Source: Microbacterium sp. Root166
GTDB lineage: Bacteria > Actinomycetota > Actinomycetes > Actinomycetales > Microbacteriaceae
Reading direction: 5' to 3'
DNA length: 64,000 nt
Assembly (NCBI RefSeq): GCF_001427145.1
Contig: NZ_LMGL01000001.1
Span: 1,379,241-1,443,240 of the forward strand
This document shows, piece by piece, positions 14,750-23,673 of the stretch (position 1 is its first letter; every line of letters starts with the position of its first letter). The notes below the pieces were generated by a model that was not told the DNA's origin, did not search any database, and was given only the letters and a program-made list of their open reading frames with translations. Both the position numbers and the translations under genes were made by a program.

Positions 14750-16156
14750 TCAGAGGCGGGTCCAGGCCTCCGTCAGCACGGAGCGGAGGATCTGCTCGAT
14801 CTCGGTGAACTCGCTCGGGCCGACCGTCAGCGGCGGTGCGAGCTGGATGACCGGGTCGCCGCGGTCGTCGGCCCGGCAGTACAGGCCGGCGTCGAACAGC
14901 GCCTTGGAGAGGAACCCGCGCAGCAGGCGCTCGGACTCGTCGTCGTCGAAGGTCTCCTTGGTGGCCTTGTCCTTCACGAGCTCGATGCCGAAGAAGTAGC
15001 CGTCCCCGCGGACGTCGCCGACGATCGGCAGATCCTTGAGCTGCTCGAGAGTCGACCGGAAGATCGGCGAGTTCTCGCGCACCCGCTCGTTGAGACCCTC
15101 CTCCTCGAAGATGTCGAGGTTCTCGAGCGCCACGGCGGCCGAGACGGGATGACCGCCGAAGGTGTAGCCGTGGTAGAACGCCCGGTCGCCGGTGCGGAAG
15201 GGCTCGTAGATCTTGTCGCTCACGATCGTGGCGCCGATCGGCGAGTAGCCGCTCGTCATGCCCTTGGCGCACGTGATCATGTCGGGCTCGTAGCCGTAGG
15301 CGTCGCACGCGAACATGTGGCCGATGCGCCCGAAGGCGCAGATGACCTCGTCGCTGACGAGCAGCACGTCGTACTTGTCGCAGATCTCGCGCACGCGCTG
15401 GAAGTAGCCGGGCGGGGGAGGGAAGCACCCGCCGGAGTTCTGCACCGGCTCGAGGAAGACCGCGGCGACGGTGTCGGGGCCCTCGAACTGGATCATCTCC
15501 TCGATGCGGTCGGCCGCCCAGACGCCGAACTCCTCGAGGCTGCCCGTCGGGGCGCCCATGTCGGCGGCGCGGTAGAAGTTGGTGTTCGGCACCCGGAACC
15601 CGCCCGGGGTGACCGGCTCGAACATCGCCTTCATGGCCGGGATGCCGGTGATCGCCAGAGCCCCCTGCGGAGTGCCGTGGTACGCCACCGCGCGCGAGAT
15701 GACCTTGTGCTTGGTGGGCTGGCCCTGCAGCTTCCAGTAGTACTTCGCGAGCTTGAACGCGGTCTCGACGGCCTCGCCGCCGCCGGTCGAGAAGAACACG
15801 TGGTTGAGGTCGCCGGGTGCGTACTCGGCGAGGCGATCGGCGAGCTCGATCGCGGCCGGATGCGCGTACGACCAGATCGGGAAGAACGCGAGGGTCTCGG
15901 CCTGCTTGGCGGCGACTTCGGCCAGGCGCCGGCGGCCGTGCCCGGCGTTCACGACGAAAAGGCCTGCCAGCCCGTCGATGTACTGCTTGCCCTTGGAGTC
16001 CCAGATGTGGTGACCCTCGCCCTTGACGATGATCGGGACGCCGGGGCCGCCCTCCTCCATCACGGACTGGCGGGCGAAATGCATCCACAGATGGTCCTTC
16101 GCCATCTGCTGCAGCTCTGCCTCAGTGCGGGCGTGGCGATCGGTGGTCGTCGACAT
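14750..16156 (-). CDS. Class III aminotransferase (omega-amino acid type)
   Basis: 468-residue PLP enzyme. Asp269 (VSDEVICAFGRIG) binds the pyridine nitrogen and Lys298 in TCAKGMTSGY forms the Schiff base; FFSTGGGEAVETAFKLA (121-137) is the phosphate-binding region. Similarity is to the aspartate aminotransferase family proteins that act on putrescine, beta-alanine or other omega-amines with pyruvate or 2-oxoglutarate. A functional link to the polyamine-type genes at 54324-62170 is possible but they are far apart. GGAAGG upstream of the ATG at 16156 fixes the start. Confidence 0.9.
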   Translation of the reverse strand: MSTTTDRHARTEAELQQMAKDHLWMHFARQSVMEEGGPGVPIIVKGEGHHIWDSKGKQYIDGLAGLFVVNAGHGRRRLAEVAAKQAETLAFFPIWSYAHPAAIELADRLAEYAPGDLNHVFFSTGGGEAVETAFKLAKYYWKLQGQPTKHKVISRAVAYHGTPQGALAITGIPAMKAMFEPVTPGGFRVPNTNFYRAADMGAPTGSLEEFGVWAADRIEEMIQFEGPDTVAAVFLEPVQNSGGCFPPPPGYFQRVREICDKYDVLLVSDEVICAFGRIGHMFACDAYGYEPDMITCAKGMTSGYSPIGATIVSDKIYEPFRTGDRAFYHGYTFGGHPVSAAVALENLDIFEEEGLNERVRENSPIFRSTLEQLKDLPIVGDVRGDGYFFGIELVKDKATKETFDDDESERLLRGFLSKALFDAGLYCRADDRGDPVIQLAPPLTVGPSEFTEIEQILRSVLTEAWTRL

Positions 16157-16346
16157 TGCGGGCCTTCCGTCAGGACTTCTCCTCACGCTACTCGCGCGCC
16201 CGCACGGCGGCTATGACGGTCCGTCCTGATCAGCGGACGGATGCGGCGGACCGTCCGTGCGCCCGCACCGCTACGGCGAACCGTCGCGCGTGGTCGTGTG
16301 ACAGGGCGTCAGGCGACCACTGGCGACGGTTCGGCGCCCGCGACGG

Positions 16347-16649
16347 TCAGTAGGCGGGCCCGGCGTTCGGGTTCGGCTCCGTGGGAGCCGGCGTCGTCGG
16401 CTCGGCGGGCGCCGGATACGTCGGCTCCTGCGGATTCGGCGCGAGCGGCTCTTCCGGCGCGGGGAAGGTCGGCTCACTCGGGAACGGCGACGGTGTCTCT
16501 CCGGGGATCGACGGCTCGGGCTTTCCCGGAGGGGTGGGGCCGCCCGGATCTCCGGGAATGCCGGGGGAGCCGGGGTCGCCCGGGACGCCGGGGAGTCCGG
16601 GGGCGCCGGGCAAATCAGGGCCGCCGGGGAAGGTGTTCGGATCGCTCAT
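16347..16649 (-). CDS. Proline-rich, collagen-like small protein
   Basis: 100 residues of very low complexity. Residues 9-45 contain GxP/PGx triplets (LPGAPGLPGVPGDPGSPG) like a short collagen run. Residues 46-100 are Pro/Glu/Thr-rich (PAPEEPLAPNPQEP, PTTPAPTEP). There is no signal peptide, membrane segment or cysteine. The ATG at 16649 has GAGAGGA upstream, and base use is consistent with real coding despite the composition. Such proteins occur in Microbacterium, but the function is unknown; an intrinsically disordered role is all that can be said. Confidence 0.6.
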   Translation of the reverse strand: MSDPNTFPGGPDLPGAPGLPGVPGDPGSPGIPGDPGGPTPPGKPEPSIPGETPSPFPSEPTFPAPEEPLAPNPQEPTYPAPAEPTTPAPTEPNPNAGPAY

Positions 16650-16735
16650 GGCTGGTCCTCTCTCGAGGTTCCAGGGTGCGCCGGGGCGCGGCATCCGCGA
16701 CACCCGTTGACCGGTCCGGCGACCCGGTGTAGACG

Positions 16736-17908
16736 TCAGACGGTGACGCCCGCGGGATCGGCCAGCAGGCGCTCGAACGCGGCCTCGGCGGCGCCGATGA
16801 GCAGGCGGTTCTCGGCGAGGGAGGCCACGCGGATGTCGAGGCCCTCCATGTTCGCGGGCATCGCCTGCGCGGCCACAGCGTCGGTGAGGGCTTCGAGGTC
16901 GGAGGCGGCGAGGGTGGCCAGGAAGCCGCCGAGCACGACGACCGAGGGGTTCAGCACGTTGACGGCATTGGCCAGGGCGGTGGAGAGGATGCCGCGCTGC
17001 CGCGTCAGCTCGGAGGCCACCGCGCCATCGGCCGACGAGGCGAGGGCCTCGGCGAGCGTCGGCTCGTCGGCGGCGGGGAGGCCGACCACCTCGAGCAGGC
17101 GGCTGCGGCTGACCTCGTCCTCGAGCACGCCGCCGTCGGCGCGGCGGTCGGTCTCGGAAGCGATGCCGGGACGGTTCTGCCCGAACTCGCCGGCGTAGCC
17201 GCCGGCGCCGGCCACCGGCATCCCGTGCACGATCAGTCCGCCGCCGATGCCGCTGGCTCCGCCGTTGAGGTAGACGACGTGGTCGATTCCCCGGGCGGCA
17301 CCATAGAGGTGCTCGGCGAGGGCGCCGAGGCTGGCGTCGTTGCCGACCACCGTCGGCAGGCCGGTCGCGTCGGCCACGAGGTCGCGCACCGGAGCATCGG
17401 TCCACCGCAGGTGCGGGGCGTCGCGGACGAGGCCGTCGGCGGCGCGCACGAGCCCCGGTACGGCGAGTCCGACCGCCATGAAGCGGGCATCCGTGAGGGG
17501 GCCGGTGCGCCAGGCTTCGAGCCGCGCGGCGATGAGCTGAGCGGTCTCGTCCGGGGTGAGGAGGTGATCGAGATCGATGCGCTCGCGCAGCACGAGCTCG
17601 CGGTCGAGGCCCACGGCCGCGATGGTCAGGGCGTCGACCTCGGGGTTGGCGGCGATCGCGAGGACCCCCGGTGCGACGGCGACGACGGGGGAGGGCCGGC
17701 CGACGCGACGCGAGGGGTCGGGGGCGCGCTCTTCGACGAGTCCTGCGCCGACGAGTTCGGCGACCAGGTCGGCTATCGTCGAGCGGTTGAGACCCGTGGC
17801 CTCGGTCAGCGTGGCGCGCGAAAGCGGTCCCTCGAGGTGCACCAGACGCAGGAGGCGCGCGAGGTTGCGCTGGCGGACGCTCTCGGCGCCGGTGGGCAGA
17901 TCGGTCAT
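16736..17908 (-). CDS. ROK-family transcriptional repressor (XylR/NagC type)
   Basis: 390 residues. The N-terminal winged helix (RQRNLARLLRLVHLEGPLSRA, LTEATGLNRSTIADLVAELV, residues 12-53) is followed by the sugar-kinase-like ROK domain (VGLAVPGLV, VGNDASLGALAEHLYG, VVYLNGGASGIGGGLIV, GGYAGEFGQ). It likely binds a sugar released from the divergent uptake operon, probably xylose or a xylo-oligosaccharide. The classic ROK Cys-rich zinc motif is not obvious. TACAGT (17916-17921, minus strand) lies 7 nt before the ATG, so the mRNA is probably leaderless. The operator candidate at 17961-17974 is in the shared intergenic region. Confidence 0.9.
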   Translation of the reverse strand: MTDLPTGAESVRQRNLARLLRLVHLEGPLSRATLTEATGLNRSTIADLVAELVGAGLVEERAPDPSRRVGRPSPVVAVAPGVLAIAANPEVDALTIAAVGLDRELVLRERIDLDHLLTPDETAQLIAARLEAWRTGPLTDARFMAVGLAVPGLVRAADGLVRDAPHLRWTDAPVRDLVADATGLPTVVGNDASLGALAEHLYGAARGIDHVVYLNGGASGIGGGLIVHGMPVAGAGGYAGEFGQNRPGIASETDRRADGGVLEDEVSRSRLLEVVGLPAADEPTLAEALASSADGAVASELTRQRGILSTALANAVNVLNPSVVVLGGFLATLAASDLEALTDAVAAQAMPANMEGLDIRVASLAENRLLIGAAEAAFERLLADPAGVTV

Positions 17909-17957
17909 CCCCCTCACTGTACGGCCGGGCGAGGGATCCGGCACGTATTTGTTGCTC

Positions 17958-17986
17958 TTGACGCCAAATGGCGTTCGACGTACTCT
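17958..17986 (+). promoter_or_regulatory. Promoter of the sugar ABC/GH operon
   Basis: TTGACG (17958-17963), 17-bp spacer, TACTCT (17981-17986): one of the best sigma-70-type matches in the window. The spacer contains a perfect inverted repeat and a second regulatory site lies downstream, so the promoter appears doubly controlled. Confidence 0.75.
17961..17974. promoter_or_regulatory. Candidate ROK operator within the promoter spacer
   Basis: ACGCCA-AA-TGGCGT is a perfect 6-2-6 palindrome between the -35 and -10 boxes. Position next to a divergent ROK gene suggests it as the ROK site. Confidence 0.6.
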
Positions 17987-18018
17987 TGCAACGTCCAGAT
18001 CACTTTCGACGTGGATGT

Positions 18019-18029
18019 CGAAACTTTCG
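18019..18029. promoter_or_regulatory. LacI-type operator CGAAACTTTCG (perfect)
   Basis: CGAAA-C-TTTCG is a perfect palindrome 13 nt before the lipoprotein start. One-mismatch copies occur near the secreted xylanase (33630-33640) and the LacI gene (34670-34680). A second inverted repeat, TTCGAC-N6-GTCGAA, overlaps it at 18005-18022. Confidence 0.6.
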
Positions 18030-18041
18030 AGAGGTTCGAAG

Positions 18042-19340
18042 ATGAACACACGCAGCAGGACGAGGCTCGCAGCAGGCCTTGCCGCGACCGGCCTCGCCAT
18101 CGGAGCGCTCGCCGGCTGTTCCGCCGGCGGCGGCGACGCGAACGGCGACGGCGGCGACGAGGTCACGCTCACCTGGTGGCACAACGCGACCAACGGCCCC
18201 CTGCCCGAGGTGTGGGAGGAAGTGGCCGCCGAGTTCGAGGAGGCCAACCCCGGCGTCAACGTCGAGCAGACCGGTTACCAGAACGAGGAGCTGCAGCGCA
18301 CGCTCATCCCGAACGCCCTGGCAGCCGGCGACCCGCCGGACCTGTTCCAGGTGTGGCCGGGCGGCGAGCTGCGCGACCAGGTCGAGAACGGCTACCTGAT
18401 GCCGCTCGACGACGCGATCCCCGACACGATCGAGTCCGTGGGCGCGACCGTGAACCCGTGGCAGGTCGGCGGCGAGACGTACGCGATCCCCTTCACCTTC
18501 GGCATCGAGGGCTTCTGGTACAACACCGAGATGTTCGACGAGGCAGGCGTCGAGGTCCCGACCACGTTCGACGAGCTGGTGGAGGTCGTCGGCGCACTGC
18601 GCGAGTCCGGCGTCACCCCGATCGCGGTCGGCGCCGGCAGCGGCTGGCCCGCCGCGCACTGGTGGTACCAGTTCGCACTGAAGTCCTGCTCGCCCGAGAC
18701 CCTCGCGGCGGCGCAGGAGGAGTTCGACTTCAGCGACGAGTGCTTCGTCGAGGCGGGCGAGCAGCTCGAGGCGTTCCTCGGCGAGAACCCGTTCCAGGAC
18801 GGCTTCCTCGGCACCGTCGCGCAGGAGGGCGCCGGCAGCTCGGCAGGTCTCGTCGCGAACGGCCAGGCCGCCATGGAGCTCATGGGCCACTGGAACGCCG
18901 GCACGATCGGCGGGCTCACCGCCGACCAGCAGGTGCCGCCGTTCCTCGGCTGGTTCCCGGTGCCCGGCATCGAGGACGCCGCGGGCGACCCGACCGCAGC
19001 CCTCGGCGGCGGCGACGGATTCGGCTGCTCGGCCGAAGCCCCGCCGGAGTGCGCCGACCTGCTCGCGTACATCATGAGCGAGGACGTCCAGGCGCGCTTC
19101 GCCGCCAGCGGCTCCGGCATCCCGACGGTGCCCGCAGCCCAGTCCGCCATCGAGGACGAGAACCTCAAGATGGTGGCCGAGGGCCTGGCCGAGGCATCCT
19201 TCGTCCAGCTCTGGCTCGACACCGCCTTCGGCACCACGGTCGGAAACGCCATGAACGAGGGCATCGTCAACCTCTTCGCAGGCACCGGCACGCCCGAGGA
19301 GATCGTCCAGCGGATGCAGGACGCGGCAGCGACTCTGTAG
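18042..19340 (+). CDS. Sugar ABC transporter substrate-binding lipoprotein
   Basis: 432 residues. A type II signal peptide (RSRTRLAAGLAATG) ends in the lipobox ALAGC at about residue 22, so the protein is anchored outside the membrane. The mature part is an extracellular solute-binding protein family 1 (VTLTWWHNATNGPLPEVWEE, PDLFQVWPGGEL, YAIPFTFGIEGFWYNTEMF). This family binds oligosaccharides. Two cysteine pairs (KSCSP/DECF and FGCS/PECA) may form disulfides. The two permeases and two glycosidases downstream indicate xylo-oligosaccharides as likely cargo. No ATPase gene is present; a shared MsiK-type ATPase elsewhere would be needed, as in other actinobacterial sugar transporters. Confidence 0.92.
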   Translation: MNTRSRTRLAAGLAATGLAIGALAGCSAGGGDANGDGGDEVTLTWWHNATNGPLPEVWEEVAAEFEEANPGVNVEQTGYQNEELQRTLIPNALAAGDPPDLFQVWPGGELRDQVENGYLMPLDDAIPDTIESVGATVNPWQVGGETYAIPFTFGIEGFWYNTEMFDEAGVEVPTTFDELVEVVGALRESGVTPIAVGAGSGWPAAHWWYQFALKSCSPETLAAAQEEFDFSDECFVEAGEQLEAFLGENPFQDGFLGTVAQEGAGSSAGLVANGQAAMELMGHWNAGTIGGLTADQQVPPFLGWFPVPGIEDAAGDPTAALGGGDGFGCSAEAPPECADLLAYIMSEDVQARFAASGSGIPTVPAAQSAIEDENLKMVAEGLAEASFVQLWLDTAFGTTVGNAMNEGIVNLFAGTGTPEEIVQRMQDAAATL

Positions 19341-19343
19341 GCC

Positions 19344-20387
19344 ATGACCACTCTCACCACCCCCGGGCCCGCGGTCACCGCGGGCCCGGGCCCTGCTCCC
19401 GCGCGCCGCCCACGGCGCGATGACCGGCGCAAGCGTCTCGAGATCGCCTTCTTCATGACGCCCGCGCTCGTGCTGTTCCTCGGCTTCGTGATCCTGCCGG
19501 TGATCCTCGCCGCGGTGTACAGCCTCTACAACCTCCCGGCCGCGTTCCAGTGGTCCGACCTCGCAGACCCCGCCCGCTTCGTCGGGCTCGACAACTACGT
19601 CCGTGCGCTCACGACACCCGAGTTCCAGCGCGCGGTCGCCAACACGTTCTTCATCCTCGTGGCGTCGCTGCTCATCCAGGGGCCGCTCGCGATCGGCATC
19701 GCACTGCTGCTGAACCGGCGTATGCGCGGCCGCAGCATCTTCCGCCTCCTGATCTTCGTGCCCTACGTCCTCGCCGAGGTGATCGCGGGTCTGGCCTGGA
19801 AGCTCATGCTCCAGCCGGCCGGTGCGGTCAACGCGACCCTCGAGGCCGTCGGCCTGGGCGCGCTCGCGAAGAACTGGCTCGCCGACCCGACCATCGCGCT
19901 GTGGACGATCTTCTTCATCCTCACCTGGAAGTACATCGGCTTCGCGATCCTGCTCATGCTCGCCGGCCTCCAGGGCGTCCCCGATGAGCTCGCCGAGGCC
20001 GCCGCGATCGACGGCGCCAGCTGGTGGCAGATCCAGCGGCACATCACCCTGCCCCTGCTCGGACCCACGATCCGCATTTGGGCCTTCCTGTCGATCATCG
20101 GCTCGCTCCAGGTCTTCGACATGATCTGGGTCACCGTCTCGCCGGCGGTGCGCCGCATCGCGACCGAGTCGATGGCGACGTACATGGTGCAGCAGGGACA
20201 GTTCGCCGGCCAGCCCGGCTACGGCAGCGCGATCGCCGTGATCATGTTCGTCATCTCGCTCGTCATCGCCCTGGTGTACCAGCGCTTCGCGCTGCGCCGC
20301 GACCTGGCGGGAGCCATCACGCGGACGGGCTCGGGGCCGAAGGGCAAGAAGCCCGGTGCCCGCGACAAGAAGGAAGGCATCAACTGA
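19344..20387 (+). CDS. Sugar ABC transporter permease (inner subunit 1)
   Basis: 347 residues, six predicted transmembrane helices after a basic cytosolic N-terminus. The EAA loop that contacts the ATPase is EAAAIDGASWWQIQRHITLP (about residues 214-233). The C-terminal tail is Lys/Arg-rich. It belongs to the MalF/UgpA-like binding-protein-dependent permeases. The start is 3 bp after the lipoprotein stop and the stop overlaps the next ATG (TGATG), so the operon is tightly packed. Confidence 0.92.
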   Translation: MTTLTTPGPAVTAGPGPAPARRPRRDDRRKRLEIAFFMTPALVLFLGFVILPVILAAVYSLYNLPAAFQWSDLADPARFVGLDNYVRALTTPEFQRAVANTFFILVASLLIQGPLAIGIALLLNRRMRGRSIFRLLIFVPYVLAEVIAGLAWKLMLQPAGAVNATLEAVGLGALAKNWLADPTIALWTIFFILTWKYIGFAILLMLAGLQGVPDELAEAAAIDGASWWQIQRHITLPLLGPTIRIWAFLSIIGSLQVFDMIWVTVSPAVRRIATESMATYMVQQGQFAGQPGYGSAIAVIMFVISLVIALVYQRFALRRDLAGAITRTGSGPKGKKPGARDKKEGIN

Positions 20388-21283
20388 TGTCCGCCACCAC
20401 CACCATCGTCACCGGCGTCGACGGTCCGCACGACACGGCGCCCGCCGGCCGTAAGTTCGACTGGGGTCAGCCGTTCGTCTACCTCGTCGCGCTCGTCATC
20501 GCCGCGGTCGCCATCGGGCCGGTCATCTACGTCTTCATGGGCGGCCTGCGCACGACCGCCGACCTGAACGCCAACCCGGCTGGCCTTCCCGACCCGTGGA
20601 CGCTGCAGAACTGGATCACGGTGCTCAGTGCCCCGCGGTTCTGGGGCAACGTGTTCGCGAGCAGCCTGCTGGCGGTCGCCACGACCGTCGGCGTCGTGAT
20701 CGCCGGCCTGATGGCGGCGTTCGTGCTCGCGCGCTACGACTTCCGCGGTCGCCAGGGGCTGTACACGCTGTTCGCCGCCGGGCTCATGTTCCCGCTGACC
20801 GTCGCCGCGCTGCCGCTCACGCTGCTGCTGCGCACCCTCGGCCTGCACGGCACCTATCTCGGCGTGATCATCCCCGGCATCGCGTTCGCGCTGCCGACGA
20901 CGATCATCATCCTCGTCCCGTTCCTGCGGGCCATCCCCGAGGAGCTCGAGGAGGCCGCGATGATCGACGGCGCCACCCGCATCGGGTTCTTCTGGCGGAT
21001 CATGCTGCCGCTCGCCAAGCCCGGCCTCGTGACCGTGGGCATCCTGGCCTTCGTCGCGAGCTGGAACGGCTACCTGCTGCCCCTGCTCGTGATCAGCACC
21101 GGGTCGCTGCCGCAGGAGCTGTGGCCGCTGCCTCTCGGGGTGACCCAGTTCTCGACGCAGTACTCGCAGGACACCGGAGCGGTGCTCGCCTACACCTCGC
21201 TGGCGATGATCCCGGCGCTGGTCTTCTTCCTCCTCGCCGAGAAGCGGATCGTCGGCGGACTCACCGGGGCGGTGAAGGGATGA
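20387..21283 (+). CDS. Sugar ABC transporter permease (inner subunit 2)
   Basis: 298 residues, six transmembrane helices, MalG/UgpE-like. The EAA loop is EEAAMIDGATRIGFFWRIML, in the usual place before the last two helices. It begins on the last base of the preceding stop and its own stop overlaps the next start, ATGA at 21280-21283. With the other permease it forms the membrane channel for the imported sugar. Confidence 0.92.
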   Translation: MSATTTIVTGVDGPHDTAPAGRKFDWGQPFVYLVALVIAAVAIGPVIYVFMGGLRTTADLNANPAGLPDPWTLQNWITVLSAPRFWGNVFASSLLAVATTVGVVIAGLMAAFVLARYDFRGRQGLYTLFAAGLMFPLTVAALPLTLLLRTLGLHGTYLGVIIPGIAFALPTTIIILVPFLRAIPEELEEAAMIDGATRIGFFWRIMLPLAKPGLVTVGILAFVASWNGYLLPLLVISTGSLPQELWPLPLGVTQFSTQYSQDTGAVLAYTSLAMIPALVFFLLAEKRIVGGLTGAVKG

Positions 21284-23673
21284 CCATGTCACCGCAGACC
21301 CAGACCGGCACGTCCGGCGCTTGGCGCGACACGAGTCTCCCGGTCGCCGAGCGCGTCGCCGCGCTCATGGCCGAGATGACCGTGGCCGAGAAGGTCGCGC
21401 AGCTCTACGGCGTGTGGGTCGGCGCCTCGGACGACGGCGAGGATGTCGCGCCGCACCAGCACGAGATGGACGACCACGTCGACCTCGATGCGATCCTGCC
21501 CTGGGGTCTCGGCCAGCTCACGCGTCCGTTCGGCACGGCGCCGGTCGATCCGGCATCCGGGGCGCTGTCGCTGCAGCGCGCCCAGCAGAAGATCGTCGCC
21601 GCCGGACGGTTCGGCATCCCGGCTCTCGCCCATGAGGAGTGCCTCGCCGGCTTCGCCACGTGGGGTGCGACGGCCTACCCCGTGCCGCTCAGCTGGGGCG
21701 CATCGTTCGACCCCGACCTCGTCCGCGAGATGGGTCGACGGATCGGCGACGACATGCGCTCGGTCGGCGTGCACCAGGGTCTCGCCCCCGTGCTCGACGT
21801 CGTGCGCGACGCCCGCTGGGGTCGCGTGGAAGAGACCATCGGCGAGGACCCGTACCTCGTCGGCACGGTCGCGACGGCCTACATCCAGGGCGTCGAGTCG
21901 GCCGGCGTCATCGCGACGCTCAAGCACTTCGTCGGATACTCCGCCTCGAAGGGTGGCCGCAACCTGGCACCCGTCTCGGTGGGCGCGCGCGAGCTCGCCG
22001 ACGTGCTCCTGCCCCCGTTCGAGATGGCGATCCGCGAGAGCGGCGTGCGCTCGGTCATGAACTCGTACACCGACCTCGACGGCATCCCCACGGCCGCCGA
22101 CGCGTCGCTGCTCACCGGACTGCTGCGCGACGAGTGGGGGTTCGAGGGCACCGTTGTCGCCGACTACTTCTCGATCGCCTTCCTCAAGCAGCTGCACGGC
22201 TACAGCGAGGGGTGGACGGATGCCGCGCGCGACGCACTCGCGGCAGGCATCGACGTCGAGCTGCCCACCGTCAAGACCTTCGGCCCGGCCCTCGTGCAGG
22301 CCGTCGAAGACGGCGCGGTCGACGAGGCCCTGATCGACCGGGCGCTGACCCGCGTGCTGCGCCAGAAGGCGGAGCTCGGGATGCTCGACCCCGACTGGTC
22401 GCCTGTGCCTCCCGCGCTCGCCGCGGTGCGCCACGGTGCCGCCGGGCACGACGTCCGCGGCAGCGTCGACCTCGATCCGCCCGCCAACCGCGACCTCGCC
22501 CGGCGCCTGGCCGAGGAGGCGGTGATCCTGCTCTCCAACGACGGGGCACTGCCGCTGCGCAAGCCGCGCCGGATCGCGGTCGTCGGGCCCGTCGCGGCCG
22601 ACCCGTACGCCGTGCTGGGCTGCTACTCGTTCCCCTCGCACGTCGGGGTGCGGCATCCGGAAGTGCCCATCGGTCTCACGCTGCCGACGCTGCGCGACGT
22701 GATCGCGGCCGAATTCCCCGACGCCGAGATCGTCTTCGCCCGCGGCACCACCGTCGACGGCGGCGAGACCGACGGGTTCGCGAAGGCGGTGGCCGCGGCA
22801 TCCGCTGCCGACGTCGTCGTGATCGCGCTCGGTGACCGCGCCGGACTCTTCGGCCGCGGCACAAGCGGGGAAGGCTGCGATGTCGCCGACCTCTCACTGC
22901 CCGGCGCGCAGCAGGCGCTGCTCGACGCCGTGCTCGACAGCGGCACCCCGACGGTGGTGACGCTGCTCGCCGGCCGCCCCTACGCCCTGGGCTCGGCGCC
23001 CGAGCGCGCGGCGGCGATCGTGCAGACGTTCTTCGCCGGCGAGGAGGGCACGGGGGCGATCGCCGGCGTGCTCAGCGGCCGGGTGAACCCGAGCGGTCGC
23101 CTGCCCGTCAGCGTGCCGCGCGATCCCGGCGCCCAGCCGTCGACGTACCTCGCCGCGACGCTCGCGCGCCGCAACGAGGTCTCGAACATCGACCCGACCG
23201 CGGCATTCCCGTTCGGCCACGGTCTCGCCTATTCGCACTTCGTGTGGTCGGATGCCGCGGCCTCGGCACCGGAACTCTCCGTGGACGGGTCGGTCACGGT
23301 GTCGATGCACGTCGGCAATGCCGGCGACCGCGATGGGGTCGAGGTCGTGCAGCTGTACGTGCACGACCCGGTCGCCTCGGTGGTGCGTCCGGTGCAGCGT
23401 CTCATCGGCTACGCGCGGGTGCCGCTCGCGGTGGGCGAGCGGGCTCAGGTGTCGTTCGACGTCGCCGCGGACCTTCTGTCGTTCACCGGCGCCGGGGGTC
23501 AGCGCATCGTGGAGCCCGGCGCGATCGTGCTCGGTTTCGGGCGCTCGAGCGGGGAGATCCCGCTGACCGTTCCCGTTTCCGTGGTGGGTGAGACCCGGGT
23601 GGTCGATCGCGCGCGCACGCTGCACGCCGACGTGCGGGTCGAGGTGGAGTCGACCGCGGGGCAAGAGTTGTGA
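21280..23673 (+). CDS. GH3 beta-xylosidase/beta-glucosidase, cytoplasmic
   Basis: 797 residues without a signal peptide. The (beta/alpha)8 GH3 domain contains EETIGEDPYLVG, the substrate-binding pair in TLKHFVGY and the nucleophile Asp295 in VVADYFS. The alpha/beta sandwich domain follows (AIVQTFFAGEEGTGAIAGVL, NPSGRLPVSVP) and then a fibronectin-III-like domain (VEVVQLYVHDP). GH3 enzymes remove terminal glucose, xylose or arabinose units. Operon context with a xylanase and xylose genes favours beta-xylosidase. Two in-frame ATGs are possible (21280 and 21286); the first overlaps the permease stop. Confidence 0.92.
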   Translation: MTMSPQTQTGTSGAWRDTSLPVAERVAALMAEMTVAEKVAQLYGVWVGASDDGEDVAPHQHEMDDHVDLDAILPWGLGQLTRPFGTAPVDPASGALSLQRAQQKIVAAGRFGIPALAHEECLAGFATWGATAYPVPLSWGASFDPDLVREMGRRIGDDMRSVGVHQGLAPVLDVVRDARWGRVEETIGEDPYLVGTVATAYIQGVESAGVIATLKHFVGYSASKGGRNLAPVSVGARELADVLLPPFEMAIRESGVRSVMNSYTDLDGIPTAADASLLTGLLRDEWGFEGTVVADYFSIAFLKQLHGYSEGWTDAARDALAAGIDVELPTVKTFGPALVQAVEDGAVDEALIDRALTRVLRQKAELGMLDPDWSPVPPALAAVRHGAAGHDVRGSVDLDPPANRDLARRLAEEAVILLSNDGALPLRKPRRIAVVGPVAADPYAVLGCYSFPSHVGVRHPEVPIGLTLPTLRDVIAAEFPDAEIVFARGTTVDGGETDGFAKAVAAASAADVVVIALGDRAGLFGRGTSGEGCDVADLSLPGAQQALLDAVLDSGTPTVVTLLAGRPYALGSAPERAAAIVQTFFAGEEGTGAIAGVLSGRVNPSGRLPVSVPRDPGAQPSTYLAATLARRNEVSNIDPTAAFPFGHGLAYSHFVWSDAAASAPELSVDGSVTVSMHVGNAGDRDGVEVVQLYVHDPVASVVRPVQRLIGYARVPLAVGERAQVSFDVAADLLSFTGAGGQRIVEPGAIVLGFGRSSGEIPLTVPVSVVGETRVVDRARTLHADVRVEVESTAGQEL

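Noticed and set aside
16347..17405. 352-codon minus-strand frame starting inside the ROK gene
   Set aside because: Only the last 100 codons, from the ATG at 16649, form a plausible protein; the rest is an Arg-rich shadow of the ROK gene.
17577..18041. Long N-terminal extension of the sugar-binding lipoprotein
   Set aside because: It would be antisense to the ROK gene, and the true start at 18042 begins a perfect lipoprotein signal.
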